This document shows, in pieces, positions 34,026 to 42,400 of a stretch of DNA of 64,000 nucleotides. A model generated the notes under the pieces. It was not told the origin of the DNA and searched no databases. It was given only the letters and a program-made list of their open reading frames with translations. Made by a program: the position numbers and the translations under genes. Within the stretch, counting starts at the first letter, position 1. Every line of letters starts with the position of its first letter. The DNA comes from Lichenihabitans psoromatis (GTDB lineage: Bacteria > Pseudomonadota > Alphaproteobacteria > Rhizobiales > Beijerinckiaceae): positions 3,969,501 to 4,033,500 of the forward strand of contig NZ_CP036515.1 of assembly GCF_004323635.1 (NCBI RefSeq), given 5' to 3'.

Positions 34026-35453
34026 ATGTCCGATCAGGTCGTCACCCGTTTTGCACCCTCTCCGACGGGCTTCCTCCATATCGGCGGCGCCAGGACGGCC
34101 CTGTTCAACTGGCTTTATGCGCGCAAGCACGGTGGAACCATGCTGCTTCGCATCGAGGATACCGACCGCGAGCGCTCGACCACAGCCGCGATCGACGCCA
34201 TCGTGGATGGCCTGAACTGGCTCGGCTTAAGCTGGAACGGCGATGTCGTTTATCAATTCCAGCGCGCCGCACGGCACCGCGAGGCCGTCGAGGATCTGCT
34301 GGCCAAGAACTTTGCCTATCGCTGCTATGCGACGCCAGACGAGCTCGAGGCCATGCGCGAGGACGCGCGTCGCGAGAAGCGGCCGCCCCGCTACGATGGG
34401 CGGTGGCGCGATCGCGATGCCTCCGACGCACCATCCGGCGTGAAGCCTGTGATCCGCCTCCGCGCCCCGCAAGACGGGCAGACCCAGATCCATGACAAAG
34501 TCCAAGGGACCGTCACCTGGGCCAACAAGGATCTCGACGACCTCGTTCTGCTCCGCTCCGATGGCAACCCGACCTATATGCTGGCCGTGGTGGTCGACGA
34601 CCACGACATGGGTGTCACGCAGATCATCCGCGGCGACGATCACCTGACCAATGCGGCCCGGCAGGCGCAGATCTATGACGCCTTCGGCTGGCAGGCCCCC
34701 GCCATGGCGCATATCCCGCTGATTCATGGGGCCGATGGGGCCAAGCTGTCCAAGCGCCATGGCGCACTCGGGGTCGATGCCTATCGGGCGCTCGGCTACC
34801 TGCCGGACGCTGTCCGCAACTACCTCGTGCGGCTCGGGTGGAGCCAGGGTGACCAAGAGTTCTTCTCGACCGAGGAGATGACAGCGGCCTTCTCGCTCGA
34901 GAATGTCGGCCGCTCGCCGGCGCGTTTCGATTTCGCCAAGCTGGAAAACCTCAACGGGCACTACCTGCGATCGACGCCCGACGCGGACCTGCTGACCGCG
35001 CTGATCGACACCCTGCCCTATCTGGACGGCGGACCGGCGCTCGAAGCCAAACTCGACCCCATCCTACGGGCCAAGCTTCTCTCTGCCATGCCGGGCTTGA
35101 AGGAGCGCTCCAAGACGTTGGTCGAACTGCTGGACGGCGCAGGTTACCTCTTTGCGGATCGTCCGCTGCCGATTGATCCGAAAGCCGCCGAGGTTCTGGC
35201 CAAAGGTCGGGATCACCTCGTCGCTCTGCGGCCTTTCTTCGCGGCTCTCGAAATCTGGACAGCCGCGACGACCGAAGCCGTGGTTCGGGATCATGCGGAA
35301 AAGACCGGCACGAAGCTCGGCCTAGTCGCCCAGCCGCTGCGGGCTGCCTTGACGGGCCGCACGACCTCGCCCGGGATTTTCGACGTGCTTGAGGTGATCG
35401 GTCGGGATGAAAGTCTTGGCCGAATCGACGATTGCATCGCCGGCCTCACCTGA
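34026..35453 (+). CDS. gltX: Glutamyl-tRNA synthetase
   Basis: This 475-residue class I synthetase charges tRNA-Glu in the cytosol. The HIGH-type motif ([11 protein letters not shown]) is at the N-terminus and the KMSKS-equivalent (A-K-L-S-K-R-H-G-A) near residue 240. The R-V-E/R-D-T-D-R segment and the C-terminal anticodon-binding helical region are in place. Many alphaproteobacteria have two GltX paralogues, one of which also charges tRNA-Gln for the GatCAB route; which type this is cannot be told by eye. The start at 34026 is preceded by no overlapping gene. A weak imperfect hairpin follows its stop (35454-35488, no T-run). Confidence 0.96.
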   Translation: MSDQVVTRFAPSPTGFLHIGGARTALFNWLYARKHGGTMLLRIEDTDRERSTTAAIDAIVDGLNWLGLSWNGDVVYQFQRAARHREAVEDLLAKNFAYRCYATPDELEAMREDARREKRPPRYDGRWRDRDASDAPSGVKPVIRLRAPQDGQTQIHDKVQGTVTWANKDLDDLVLLRSDGNPTYMLAVVVDDHDMGVTQIIRGDDHLTNAARQAQIYDAFGWQAPAMAHIPLIHGADGAKLSKRHGALGVDAYRALGYLPDAVRNYLVRLGWSQGDQEFFSTEEMTAAFSLENVGRSPARFDFAKLENLNGHYLRSTPDADLLTALIDTLPYLDGGPALEAKLDPILRAKLLSAMPGLKERSKTLVELLDGAGYLFADRPLPIDPKAAEVLAKGRDHLVALRPFFAALEIWTAATTEAVVRDHAEKTGTKLGLVAQPLRAALTGRTTSPGIFDVLEVIGRDESLGRIDDCIAGLT

Positions 35454-35544
35454 CCAAAGAGTCGCTTAGCGCGACCCCGCTGCTTTGGCCAATCACTGAA
35501 TTGTGTTGTCGCATTGACGCATGTGTGCCGCTCTTTGAGCGACC

Positions 35545-35572
35545 TTGACGCAATGCAGCGATCCGCTAGCTT
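35545..35572 (+). promoter_or_regulatory. Possible promoter of gltA
   Basis: TTGACG (35545-35550), 16-base spacer, TAGCTT (35567-35572), about 78 bases before the gltA start. The -35 box is good, the -10 box weak. Confidence 0.35.
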
Positions 35573-35649
35573 CCACGCAGCGCACAAAGGCCGGTTTCCT
35601 GTTGGAGATCGAGCCTTTGCTTGACCGTTAGATCTCGCAAGGCAGCTCA

Positions 35650-36939
35650 ATGACAGGCACTTCAGGCACCATCATCGTCGACAACAAGTCGATCGAGCTG
35701 CCGATCAAGACGGGTACGATCGGCCCCGACGTGGTCGACATCGCCAAGCTCTACGCCCAGACGGGTGTGTTCACTTATGATCCCGGCTTCACCTCGACGG
35801 CGAGCTGCGAATCCCGGATCACCTACATCGACGGCGACGAGGGCGTTCTGCTCTATCGCGGTTACCCGATCGAGCAGCTGGCCGAGCATGGCGACTTTCT
35901 CGAGACCTGCTATCTGCTGCTTTACGGAGAATTGCCGACCAAAATCCAGAAGGCCGACTTCGATTATCGCGTCACGCGCCACACGATGGTGCATGAACAG
36001 ATGTCGCGCTTCTTCCATGGGTTCCGGCGCGATGCGCATCCGATGGCCGTGATGGTCGCGAGCGTCGGCGCTCTGTCGGCCTTCTACCACGACTCGACCG
36101 ATATCTCGGACCCGACGCAGCGTATGGTCGCTTCGATGCGGATGGTCGCTAAAATGCCGACCCTGGCCGCTATGGCGTATAAATATACGGTCGGTCAGCC
36201 GTTCGTCTATCCGAAGAACGAACTCGACTATACGTCCAACTTCCTCCGCATGTGCTTCGCGGTGCCGTGCGAGGAATATAAGGTCAATCCGGTCCTCTCC
36301 CGGGCGCTTGATAAGATCTTCATCCTCCACGCCGACCACGAGCAGAATGCGTCGACCTCGACGGTTCGTCTCGCAGGCTCGTCGGGCGCGAATCCCTTCG
36401 CCTGCATCGCGGCCGGGATCGCCTGCCTTTGGGGTCCGGCGCATGGAGGCGCCAATGAAGCGGCCTTGAAGATGCTCGCCGAGATCGGGTCGGTCGACCG
36501 TATTCCGCAGTTCATCGCTCGTGCCAAGGACAAGAACGATCCGTTCCGTCTCATGGGCTTTGGTCATCGCGTCTACAAAAACTACGATCCTCGCGCCAAG
36601 ATCATGCAGAAGACCTGTCACGAGGTGCTTCGCGAGATCGGCATCAAGGACGATCCGCTCCTTGACATCGCCATCGAACTCGAGCGGATCGCCTTGTCGG
36701 ACGAGTATTTCATCGAGAAGAAGCTTTATCCGAACGTCGATTTCTACTCAGGCATCACGCTCAAGGCGCTTGGGTTCCCGGTTTCGATGTTCACGGTGCT
36801 GTTCGCGCTCGCCCGTACGGTTGGCTGGATCGCGCAGTGGAAAGAGATGATTGAGGATCCGGGTCAGCGCATCGGTCGCCCACGGCAGCTCTATGTCGGC
36901 GCGCCACGCCGCGACTATGCCCCGGTCAGCGAGCGTTGA
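35650..36939 (+). CDS. gltA: Citrate synthase (type II)
   Basis: This 429-residue hexameric-type citrate synthase condenses oxaloacetate with acetyl-CoA, the entry step of the TCA cycle. The catalytic His residues are in [10 protein letters not shown] and [13 protein letters not shown], and the catalytic Asp in N-V-D-F-Y-S-G. The N-terminal [11 protein letters not shown] region with [15 protein letters not shown] is typical of alphaproteobacterial GltA. The gene has its own promoter candidate and a strong terminator, so it is probably a single transcript. Confidence 0.97.
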   Translation: MTGTSGTIIVDNKSIELPIKTGTIGPDVVDIAKLYAQTGVFTYDPGFTSTASCESRITYIDGDEGVLLYRGYPIEQLAEHGDFLETCYLLLYGELPTKIQKADFDYRVTRHTMVHEQMSRFFHGFRRDAHPMAVMVASVGALSAFYHDSTDISDPTQRMVASMRMVAKMPTLAAMAYKYTVGQPFVYPKNELDYTSNFLRMCFAVPCEEYKVNPVLSRALDKIFILHADHEQNASTSTVRLAGSSGANPFACIAAGIACLWGPAHGGANEAALKMLAEIGSVDRIPQFIARAKDKNDPFRLMGFGHRVYKNYDPRAKIMQKTCHEVLREIGIKDDPLLDIAIELERIALSDEYFIEKKLYPNVDFYSGITLKALGFPVSMFTVLFALARTVGWIAQWKEMIEDPGQRIGRPRQLYVGAPRRDYAPVSER

Positions 36940-36974
36940 GGCTTATCGCCTCGAGACAAACCTGACATCAAAAA

Positions 36975-37005
36975 GGGCGGGATCCAGTGGATCCCGCCCT
37001 TTTTT
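36975..37005 (+). terminator. Rho-independent terminator of gltA
   Basis: An 11-bp perfect stem (GGGCGGGATCC / GGATCCCGCCC) with a three-base loop AGT is followed by six T residues and preceded by A residues. It lies 35 bases after the gltA stop. The A-run on the other side would make it weakly bidirectional. Confidence 0.93.
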
Positions 37006-37432
37006 GCAACTCCGGCCCGTGATCGGCTCCGATTGTTTGCGGCTCGCTACACAACCGTACAACTGTTAAAACCAGTAACGGAACGCGATTTGATCAACAA
37101 AACCGCAGCTCCGTTCCTCAAGTCTCTAAATGTTTGGATTATTGCAGAGAGATAGACGGCCATCTGTAGGCGGTCTCTTCTTTAACATGCAGCTTATAAA
37201 CTGCCGACCTTGGGCGTACTTCCCTAGACTTGGACCGCTCGAAGCGAACTCTTGTGTCGTTGACAGTGATAAAGCACAGCTATTAGCGTCGCGCAAGGCT
37301 GCCATGCAGATTTTTTCATCGATCTGCCCTTTTTGTGCAAGCGGAAACGCCGTGCCGCAGTGGTCGGTTCGCCGCGCTTGACGCGACGAGCGTGGCTTGC
37401 CACGGAGGATCGACGCATGACCGAGGCTTGCC
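37006..37432. other. Intergenic stretch without a supported gene
   Basis: About 430 bases, less GC-rich than its surroundings, between the gltA terminator and the HIT gene. A minus-strand frame of ~100 codons here has an unconvincing composition and no ribosome binding site. Presumably it contains the HIT gene promoter. Confidence 0.55.
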
Positions 37433-37858
37433 ATGTCGACCTATGATGAAAACAACGTCTTTGCTAAAATCCTCCGCGGCGTGCTGCCGTGCCACAAGGT
37501 CTTCGAGGACGAGGTCGCCCTCGGGTTCATGGATGTCATGCCGCGCGTGGACGGGCACGTGTTGGTCATTCCAAAGGTCCATGTCCGCAACCTGATCGAC
37601 ATCGCGCCCGCCGATCTGGCACTTCTCATGCCCCGCGTGCAGGCCGTCGGACTTGCGGCGCAACGCGCCATGCAGGCGCCCGGGCTGACCCTGCAGCAAT
37701 TCAACGAAGAGGCAGGCGGACAGGTCGTGTTCCACCTGCATTTCCATCTCCTCCCGCGTCACCCCGGCGTCGCCATGAAACCGCCCGGTGGTCCGATGGC
37801 ATTGCCGGAGATGCTGGCCGACCAGGCCGAGCGCATTCGCGCAGCACTGCGCGACTGA
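37433..37858 (+). CDS. HIT-family nucleotide hydrolase
   Basis: This 141-residue histidine-triad protein has the catalytic H-L-H-F-H-L-L-P motif near residue 99 and the N-terminal F-A-K-I-L-R-G-V-L-P-C-H-K-V-F-E-D. HINT-type proteins hydrolyse nucleoside phosphoramidates and related AMP conjugates. The length is somewhat longer than HinT (~120) because of a P-G-G-P-M-A-L tail. No operon partner is clear; the next gene starts 37 bases on and may be cotranscribed. Confidence 0.93.
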   Translation: MSTYDENNVFAKILRGVLPCHKVFEDEVALGFMDVMPRVDGHVLVIPKVHVRNLIDIAPADLALLMPRVQAVGLAAQRAMQAPGLTLQQFNEEAGGQVVFHLHFHLLPRHPGVAMKPPGGPMALPEMLADQAERIRAALRD

Positions 37859-37894
37859 TCCGGCAAACCGTCTTTCCCCACAGGAGCCACACCC

Positions 37895-38761
37895 GTGAAA
37901 CAGCTCGCATTCCTAGGTCTCGGCGTCATGGGTTACCCCATGGCTGGCCATCTCGCCGCGAAGGGGCACGATGTCGTCGTTTATAATCGCTCGTCCGCAA
38001 AGGCCGATGCTTGGGTCGGGCAGCACAAGGGCACCTCGGCAAAAACCCCGAATGACGCCGCCCGCGAGCGCGACATCGTCTTCTGCTGCGTCGGCAACGA
38101 TGATGATCTTCGGTCGGTCACGCTCGGCCCCGATGGGGCTTTCGCGGGCATGAAACGCGGCAGTATCTTCGTCGATCACACGACGGCATCCGCCGAAGTG
38201 GCGCGCGAACTCGACGCCAAGGCGAAGGAGCTCGGGATTGCATTCATCGACGCGCCGGTGTCCGGCGGACAGGCCGGCGCCGAGAACGGCGCCCTGACGG
38301 TGATGTGCGGCGGCGATCAAGCCCCCTACGCTGACGCCGAACCCGTTATCGCGGCCTATGCCAAAGCATGCCGCCTGATGGGACCCTCCGGCGCGGGTCA
38401 ATTGACCAAGATGGTCAACCAGATCTGCATTGCGGGGCTCGTGCAGGGCCTTGCGGAAGGACTCAACTTTGCGGAAGCGGCCGGGCTCGACCTCTCCGAA
38501 GTGGTGGCCGTGATCTCGAAGGGGGCGGCTCAATCCTGGCAAATGGAAAACCGCGCCAAGACCATGGAGGCCGGCAAATTCGATTTCGGCTTCGCGGTCG
38601 ATTGGATGCGCAAGGATCTCGGCATCTGCCTCGCGGAAAGCCGACGCAATGGTGCCCCACTCCCGGTCACCGCCTTGGTCGATCAGTTCTACGGCGACGT
38701 GCAAGCCATGGGCGGCAAGCGATGGGACACGTCCAGCCTCATCGCGCGGCTGAAGCGCTAA
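37895..38761 (+). CDS. Beta-hydroxyacid dehydrogenase (3-hydroxyisobutyrate dehydrogenase family)
   Basis: This 288-residue NAD(P)-dependent dehydrogenase has the Rossmann motif F-L-G-L-G-V-M-G-Y-P-M-A at residues 6-17, the substrate motif D-A-P-V-S-G-G-Q-A-G-A near residue 118, and the catalytic Lys in S-G-A-G-Q-L-T-K-M-V-N-Q. Members oxidise 3-hydroxyisobutyrate, tartronate semialdehyde or related acids; the exact substrate cannot be assigned. The start is GTG, preceded by CAGGAG. It follows the HIT gene closely. Confidence 0.92.
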   Translation: MKQLAFLGLGVMGYPMAGHLAAKGHDVVVYNRSSAKADAWVGQHKGTSAKTPNDAARERDIVFCCVGNDDDLRSVTLGPDGAFAGMKRGSIFVDHTTASAEVARELDAKAKELGIAFIDAPVSGGQAGAENGALTVMCGGDQAPYADAEPVIAAYAKACRLMGPSGAGQLTKMVNQICIAGLVQGLAEGLNFAEAAGLDLSEVVAVISKGAAQSWQMENRAKTMEAGKFDFGFAVDWMRKDLGICLAESRRNGAPLPVTALVDQFYGDVQAMGGKRWDTSSLIARLKR

Positions 38762-38785
38762 TCAGTCCAGAACTTGCATTCTCAA

Positions 38786-38811
38786 GAAGGCCGGGCTCAA
38801 GCCCGGCCTTC
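38786..38811. terminator. Hairpin between convergent genes, probable terminator
   Basis: An 11-bp stem (GAAGGCCGGGC / GCCCGGCCTTC) with a TCAA loop lies 25 bases after the dehydrogenase stop and 11 bases before the end of the convergent caspase-like gene. There is no strong T-run on either side, so efficiency is uncertain. Confidence 0.7.
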
Positions 38812-38821
38812 GTCGTTGTGA

Positions 38822-41521
38822 TTAACGGCACGGCGGCTCGTTCGGGCCACCGCATCCCGGATGGCCATGCTGGCCTTCCTGCTGGCGGTGCTGCTCCTGC
38901 TGTTGTTGGCGCTGCTGCTCTTGCTGCTGGCGCTGCTGACCTTGTTGTTCCTGACGCTGCTGTTCCTGCTGCTGGCGCTGCTGCTGCTGTTGGCGTTGTT
39001 GATCCTGCTGCTGATGCTGCTGGCTCTGCTGTTCCTGACGCTGCTGCTCCTGCTGACGCCGCTGTTGATCTTGCTGTTGGCGCTGCTGATCATTCTGCTG
39101 CCGCAGTTGCTGCTGCTGTTGGCGCTGTCGGTCCTGCTGCTGATGCTGCTGGCTCTGCTGATCCTGGCGCTGCTGGCTCTGCTGATCCTGGCGCTGCTGC
39201 TCCTGCTGACGCCGCTGCTGATCTTGCTGTTGGCGCTGCTGATCATTCTGCTGCCGCAGTTGCTGCTGCTGTTGGCGCTGTTGGTCCTGCTGCTGATGCT
39301 GCTGGCTCTGCTGGCTCTGCTGATCCTGGCGCTGCTGCTCCTGCTGACGCCGCTGCTGATCTTGCTGTTGGCGTTGTTGTTGCACCGCCGGATTTGGCAC
39401 GGGCGTCCCTTCTGGCAACTGACCCTGGGGACGGCGCTGGGCCGGGTTCGGCACCGGCGTGCCTTCCGGCAGTTGATGCGGCGCCTGCGGGGGCTGGCCC
39501 TGAACGGGACGTTGAGCCGGGTTCGGCACCGGCGTGCCTTCCGGCAATTGATGCGGCGCCTGCGGGGGCTGGCCCTGCACGGGACGCTGGGCCGGGTTCG
39601 GCACCGGTGTTCCTTCAGGCAGTTGATGCGGCGCCTGCGGGGGCTGGCCCTGCACGGGACGCTGGGCTGGGTTCGGCACCGGTGTTCCTTCAGGCAGTTG
39701 ATGCGGCGCCTGCGGGGGCTGGCCCTGAACGGGACGCTGGGCCGGGTTCGGCACCGGTGTTCCTTCCGGCACCTGATGCGGCGCCTGCGGGGGCTGGCCC
39801 TGAACGGGACGCTGCACCGGGTTCGGCACTGGCGTGCCTTCCGGCAATTGATGCGGCGCTTGCGGGGGCTGGCCCTGTGGAGCTTGGCCGCGGGGCTGCC
39901 CGCCGCCATCATCTCCGACGGTGTTGCGCGGATTTTGACCTTGGTTCCGATTGTCGAACTGGCCTTGGTTAAATTGGCCCTGCCCGTCGTTGTTGGGGCG
40001 GCCGTCGTAACGGCCCTGCCCGTCATTGTTGGGGCGGCCGTCATAACGGCCCTGCCCTTCGCCATTCTGCGGGATCAGATTGCCATTTGGCTCCTGCGCG
40101 AAGGGCCGAGGTTGTGCATATTGCCCCCGATAGCCAGCCGGCGGCTCCAACCGGCCGGGTTCTCCATAGGGCCGCGAATAGGGAATCGGGATCGGGATGG
40201 GGATGGGCAGAAAGCCCGGTGCGATCGATGGCGGCGGCGGCGGGAGATCGACGAAATAGGTCGGTCGCGGCGGCAGAAACACCACTGGCGGCGGCGGCGG
40301 CGGCGCGTAATCCGGCTCAGACAGGATGATCCTTGGCTCGTCGAAGACGCGATATTCGACCTCGGGGGGCGGCGGCACGTCGTAATCGATCACATTGAAA
40401 TTCGATGGTGGGTCGAATGCGGCCGACAGGCTCGCCAGCCTGCGGCGCGCGTCGTAAACGTGCGGACCATGCGGATAACGCCGCAGATACGTCCAATAGG
40501 CATCGGGGCTGTTGCGGCTGACGGTCCGGCGCCAGATCAGCGCCTCGCGTCGCACGGCCAACAGCGTCCGGACTCGCGCCGCATAAGGGCTGTCCGGAAA
40601 AGCCGAGACGAAATCATTATAGCCATCGAACGTATCGCGCGCGACCGCGATGCTATAGGCATCCTCGACCGGAAATTCGCGGATGGGGCGCTTGCTCATC
40701 GCGGCAAAGCTCTGCTGCGCGCTGGCGAGAGCCGGTGCCCCCGGACCAGCCTGCAGAAACGCGAACGACGCCGTCAGTTTCGACACGTCCCAGGGCACCT
40801 GGGCGCCTTTGGTGGTCTGGTTCACGCGCAGCCGCACCCGATCGAAAACCTCGTCGACCGGCACACCGCCGCTCCGCATCATCTCCGCCAGCGCCTGCCC
40901 ATAGACCCCATAGGTTCCCTTTGGATTGGGGGCGACAGTGCCCGGCGCAGCGTTGAACGCGATCAAGCTCCCTTGTTCGGCATCGACGAGCGACAGGCCC
41001 GGCGCGACATGCTCCGAAGCGGGAATCGCGGGATTCTGATAGGCGGCATCGAGCACGACGACGCGAGCGCGAAGCGGAAGCGCTGCCAGCGCGCGGGTGA
41101 AATCGGCAAGCCGGAGCGATTGGATCGGGATATCGGTTTCACGCGCCAGGGTCGCATCGACCGGCACATAGTAATTATCACCATCGAACTGCAAAGCGTA
41201 GCCGGAGAGATAGACGAACACGATCGCATTCGGCCCCGCAGCCCCGGCCTTGGTGAGAAAGTCGCGGAAGGAGCGTCGGATGTCGTCCGACCCGAGATCG
41301 CGGGCGCCGGTCACGTCGAACCCCGCAGCCGTCAGTGTCTGCGCCACGAGCCCGGCATCGTTGGCGGCCGTTGGAAGAGCGCCCCGCGCATAGGCTCCAT
41401 CGCCGATCACCAAAGCCAGGCGAGGCTGCTGTTGCTGCTGGGCGACGGCTGGACTGAGGGGCGCGGCGGTGCCGCCGAGAAGGATCGCGACCGCGACAAT
41501 CTTTCTGACCAGTCTGCTCAT
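38822..41521 (-). CDS. Caspase-fold protein lacking catalytic residues, with repeat and Gln-rich tail
   Basis: This 899-residue exported protein has a signal peptide (~1-27, ending A-V-A-Q). Residues ~33-260 are a caspase/C14-type p20 domain: L-A-L-V-I-G-D-G-A-Y near the start, then V-F-V-Y-L-S-G-Y-A-L-Q and V-V-V-L-D-A-A-Y-Q-N-P. In active relatives these read G-H-G and D-A-C; here Tyr108 replaces the catalytic His and Ala160 the catalytic Cys, so it should be a pseudo-protease. Residues ~375-470 are P-rich with a short-repeat linker (two copies of G-Q-G-R-Y-D-G-R-P-N-N-D). The rest is a 25-residue repeat array and a Gln/Arg-rich tail ending G-G-P-N-E-P-P-C-R. The role is probably periplasmic scaffolding or binding. 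Confidence 0.85.
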   Translation of the reverse strand: MSRLVRKIVAVAILLGGTAAPLSPAVAQQQQQPRLALVIGDGAYARGALPTAANDAGLVAQTLTAAGFDVTGARDLGSDDIRRSFRDFLTKAGAAGPNAIVFVYLSGYALQFDGDNYYVPVDATLARETDIPIQSLRLADFTRALAALPLRARVVVLDAAYQNPAIPASEHVAPGLSLVDAEQGSLIAFNAAPGTVAPNPKGTYGVYGQALAEMMRSGGVPVDEVFDRVRLRVNQTTKGAQVPWDVSKLTASFAFLQAGPGAPALASAQQSFAAMSKRPIREFPVEDAYSIAVARDTFDGYNDFVSAFPDSPYAARVRTLLAVRREALIWRRTVSRNSPDAYWTYLRRYPHGPHVYDARRRLASLSAAFDPPSNFNVIDYDVPPPPEVEYRVFDEPRIILSEPDYAPPPPPPVVFLPPRPTYFVDLPPPPPSIAPGFLPIPIPIPIPYSRPYGEPGRLEPPAGYRGQYAQPRPFAQEPNGNLIPQNGEGQGRYDGRPNNDGQGRYDGRPNNDGQGQFNQGQFDNRNQGQNPRNTVGDDGGGQPRGQAPQGQPPQAPHQLPEGTPVPNPVQRPVQGQPPQAPHQVPEGTPVPNPAQRPVQGQPPQAPHQLPEGTPVPNPAQRPVQGQPPQAPHQLPEGTPVPNPAQRPVQGQPPQAPHQLPEGTPVPNPAQRPVQGQPPQAPHQLPEGTPVPNPAQRRPQGQLPEGTPVPNPAVQQQRQQQDQQRRQQEQQRQDQQSQQSQQHQQQDQQRQQQQQLRQQNDQQRQQQDQQRRQQEQQRQDQQSQQRQDQQSQQHQQQDRQRQQQQQLRQQNDQQRQQQDQQRRQQEQQRQEQQSQQHQQQDQQRQQQQQRQQQEQQRQEQQGQQRQQQEQQRQQQQEQHRQQEGQHGHPGCGGPNEPPCR
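38880..39384 (-). repeat. Gln-rich low-complexity tract with 138-153-nt higher-order units
   Basis: Codons for Gln, Arg, Asp and Glu alternate through ~165 residues of the caspase-like protein. Within it a longer unit recurs (starts marked by TGCTGACGCC at 39051, 39204 and 39342 on the plus strand), 153 and 138 bases apart. Length variation by slippage or recombination is expected. Confidence 0.8.
39385..39885 (-). repeat. 75-nt tandem repeat array (25-residue units)
   Basis: The motif GGGTTCGGCACC recurs at 39444, 39519, 39594, 39669, 39744 and 39819, exactly 75 bases apart, with a degenerate copy before. Units encode Q-G-Q-P-P-Q-A-P-H-Q-L-P-E-G-T-P-V-P-N-P plus a five-residue linker. High nucleotide identity between units suggests recent expansion. 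Confidence 0.92.
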
Positions 41522-41615
41522 TTTTCGTCCCGATTGCTAACATCCACGGCAGTCATTTCACGCCGCACGGGCTGAACCAAGCCTGAACATCGCGGGGCAG
41601 CACTCGGCACGTCGA

Positions 41616-42242
41616 TCATCCCACAGCGTCGGTCCCGACCAATCGTGCGACTTCCGCGCGAACGACCGGCAGCACCTCCACCTCGAACCACGGGTGACGC
41701 TTCAACCAGCCACTGTTGCGCCAAGAGGGATGCGGCAGCGCGATCAGGCGGGGCAGGCCAGGTCGTTCGAACAAGGCACGCCACGCCTTCACCTGCTCGG
41801 TCAAACCGAGCGACGGAGCGATATCCGGGTGGAGGCGGGCGAGATGATAGCGGAGGGCGTAGAGGCCGATCACCAGGATGGTTTCGACCTGTGGCATGCG
41901 CGCGAATACGGCATCGTGCCACGCGGCGCGACATTCCACACGGGGCGGAAGATCCCCCTTGCTGGCGTCGTGGCCCGGAAAGCAGAACCCCATCGGCACG
42001 ATCGAGACCCGCGTCTCATCATAGAACAGATCCGGCCCGATCCCCATCCAGGCCCGAAGTCGTTCACCCGAGGGGTCGTCGAATGGCGTGCCGCTGACAT
42101 GGGCGCGGATGCCGGGAGCCTGACTTGCGATAACCAGACGAGCCTTGTTGGACAGACGGAGGATCGGCCGAGGCGCATGCGGGAGCGGCAGCTTGCGGGG
42201 GCTCTCGAGACAGATGCGGCACGTCCGAATCGTGTCGGCCAA
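41616..42242 (-). CDS. Uracil-DNA-glycosylase superfamily protein
   Basis: This 208-residue protein starts with two CxxC-like cysteines (C-R-I-C-L) and then has the family motif S-Q-A-P-G-I-R-A-H-V-S-G-T-P-F-D-D-P-S-G-E-R-L near residue 40 and a second motif L-P-H-P-S-W-R near residue 173. These match motifs I and II/III of the broad UDG superfamily (the A-P-G and H-P-S elements), which bind damaged bases. The cysteines do not form the full four-Cys iron-sulphur set of family 4 enzymes. Base-excision activity is plausible but not proved. It stands between the caspase-like gene and a divergent histidine kinase. Confidence 0.85.
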   Translation of the reverse strand: MADTIRTCRICLESPRKLPLPHAPRPILRLSNKARLVIASQAPGIRAHVSGTPFDDPSGERLRAWMGIGPDLFYDETRVSIVPMGFCFPGHDASKGDLPPRVECRAAWHDAVFARMPQVETILVIGLYALRYHLARLHPDIAPSLGLTEQVKAWRALFERPGLPRLIALPHPSWRNSGWLKRHPWFEVEVLPVVRAEVARLVGTDAVG

Positions 42243-42400
42243 CGCGGCGGGGTCTCTCGAATCAGGATCGTCGATACAGCAGTCCTCCGATGATCAATCG
42301 CTTTATCAAACTCATTTTACAGGTGTGGTGAGCCGCTCATTAAGGTTTCTTTGCGACCCTCATTCTTATTCGATTGTTTAATGTCGGGCGTATTGCGTCG

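Noticed and set aside
37126..37434. A ~100-codon minus-strand frame between gltA and the HIT gene
   Set aside because: No ribosome binding site, unconvincing composition, and no domain.
39385..39885. 75-nt repeats considered as a CRISPR array
   Set aside because: No spacers; units are contiguous and encode an in-frame 25-residue protein repeat.
38368..39972. A long plus-strand frame over the 3' part of the dehydrogenase gene and the repeats, Ala/Pro-rich
   Set aside because: Alternative frame of a real gene and a repeat; composition dictated by the repeats.
38861..41575. A ~900-codon plus-strand frame opposite the caspase-like gene, very rich in Leu
   Set aside because: It is the complement of the CAG-rich repeat tract; poly-Leu product, no ribosome binding site, and the minus-strand gene has a signal peptide and a recognisable domain.
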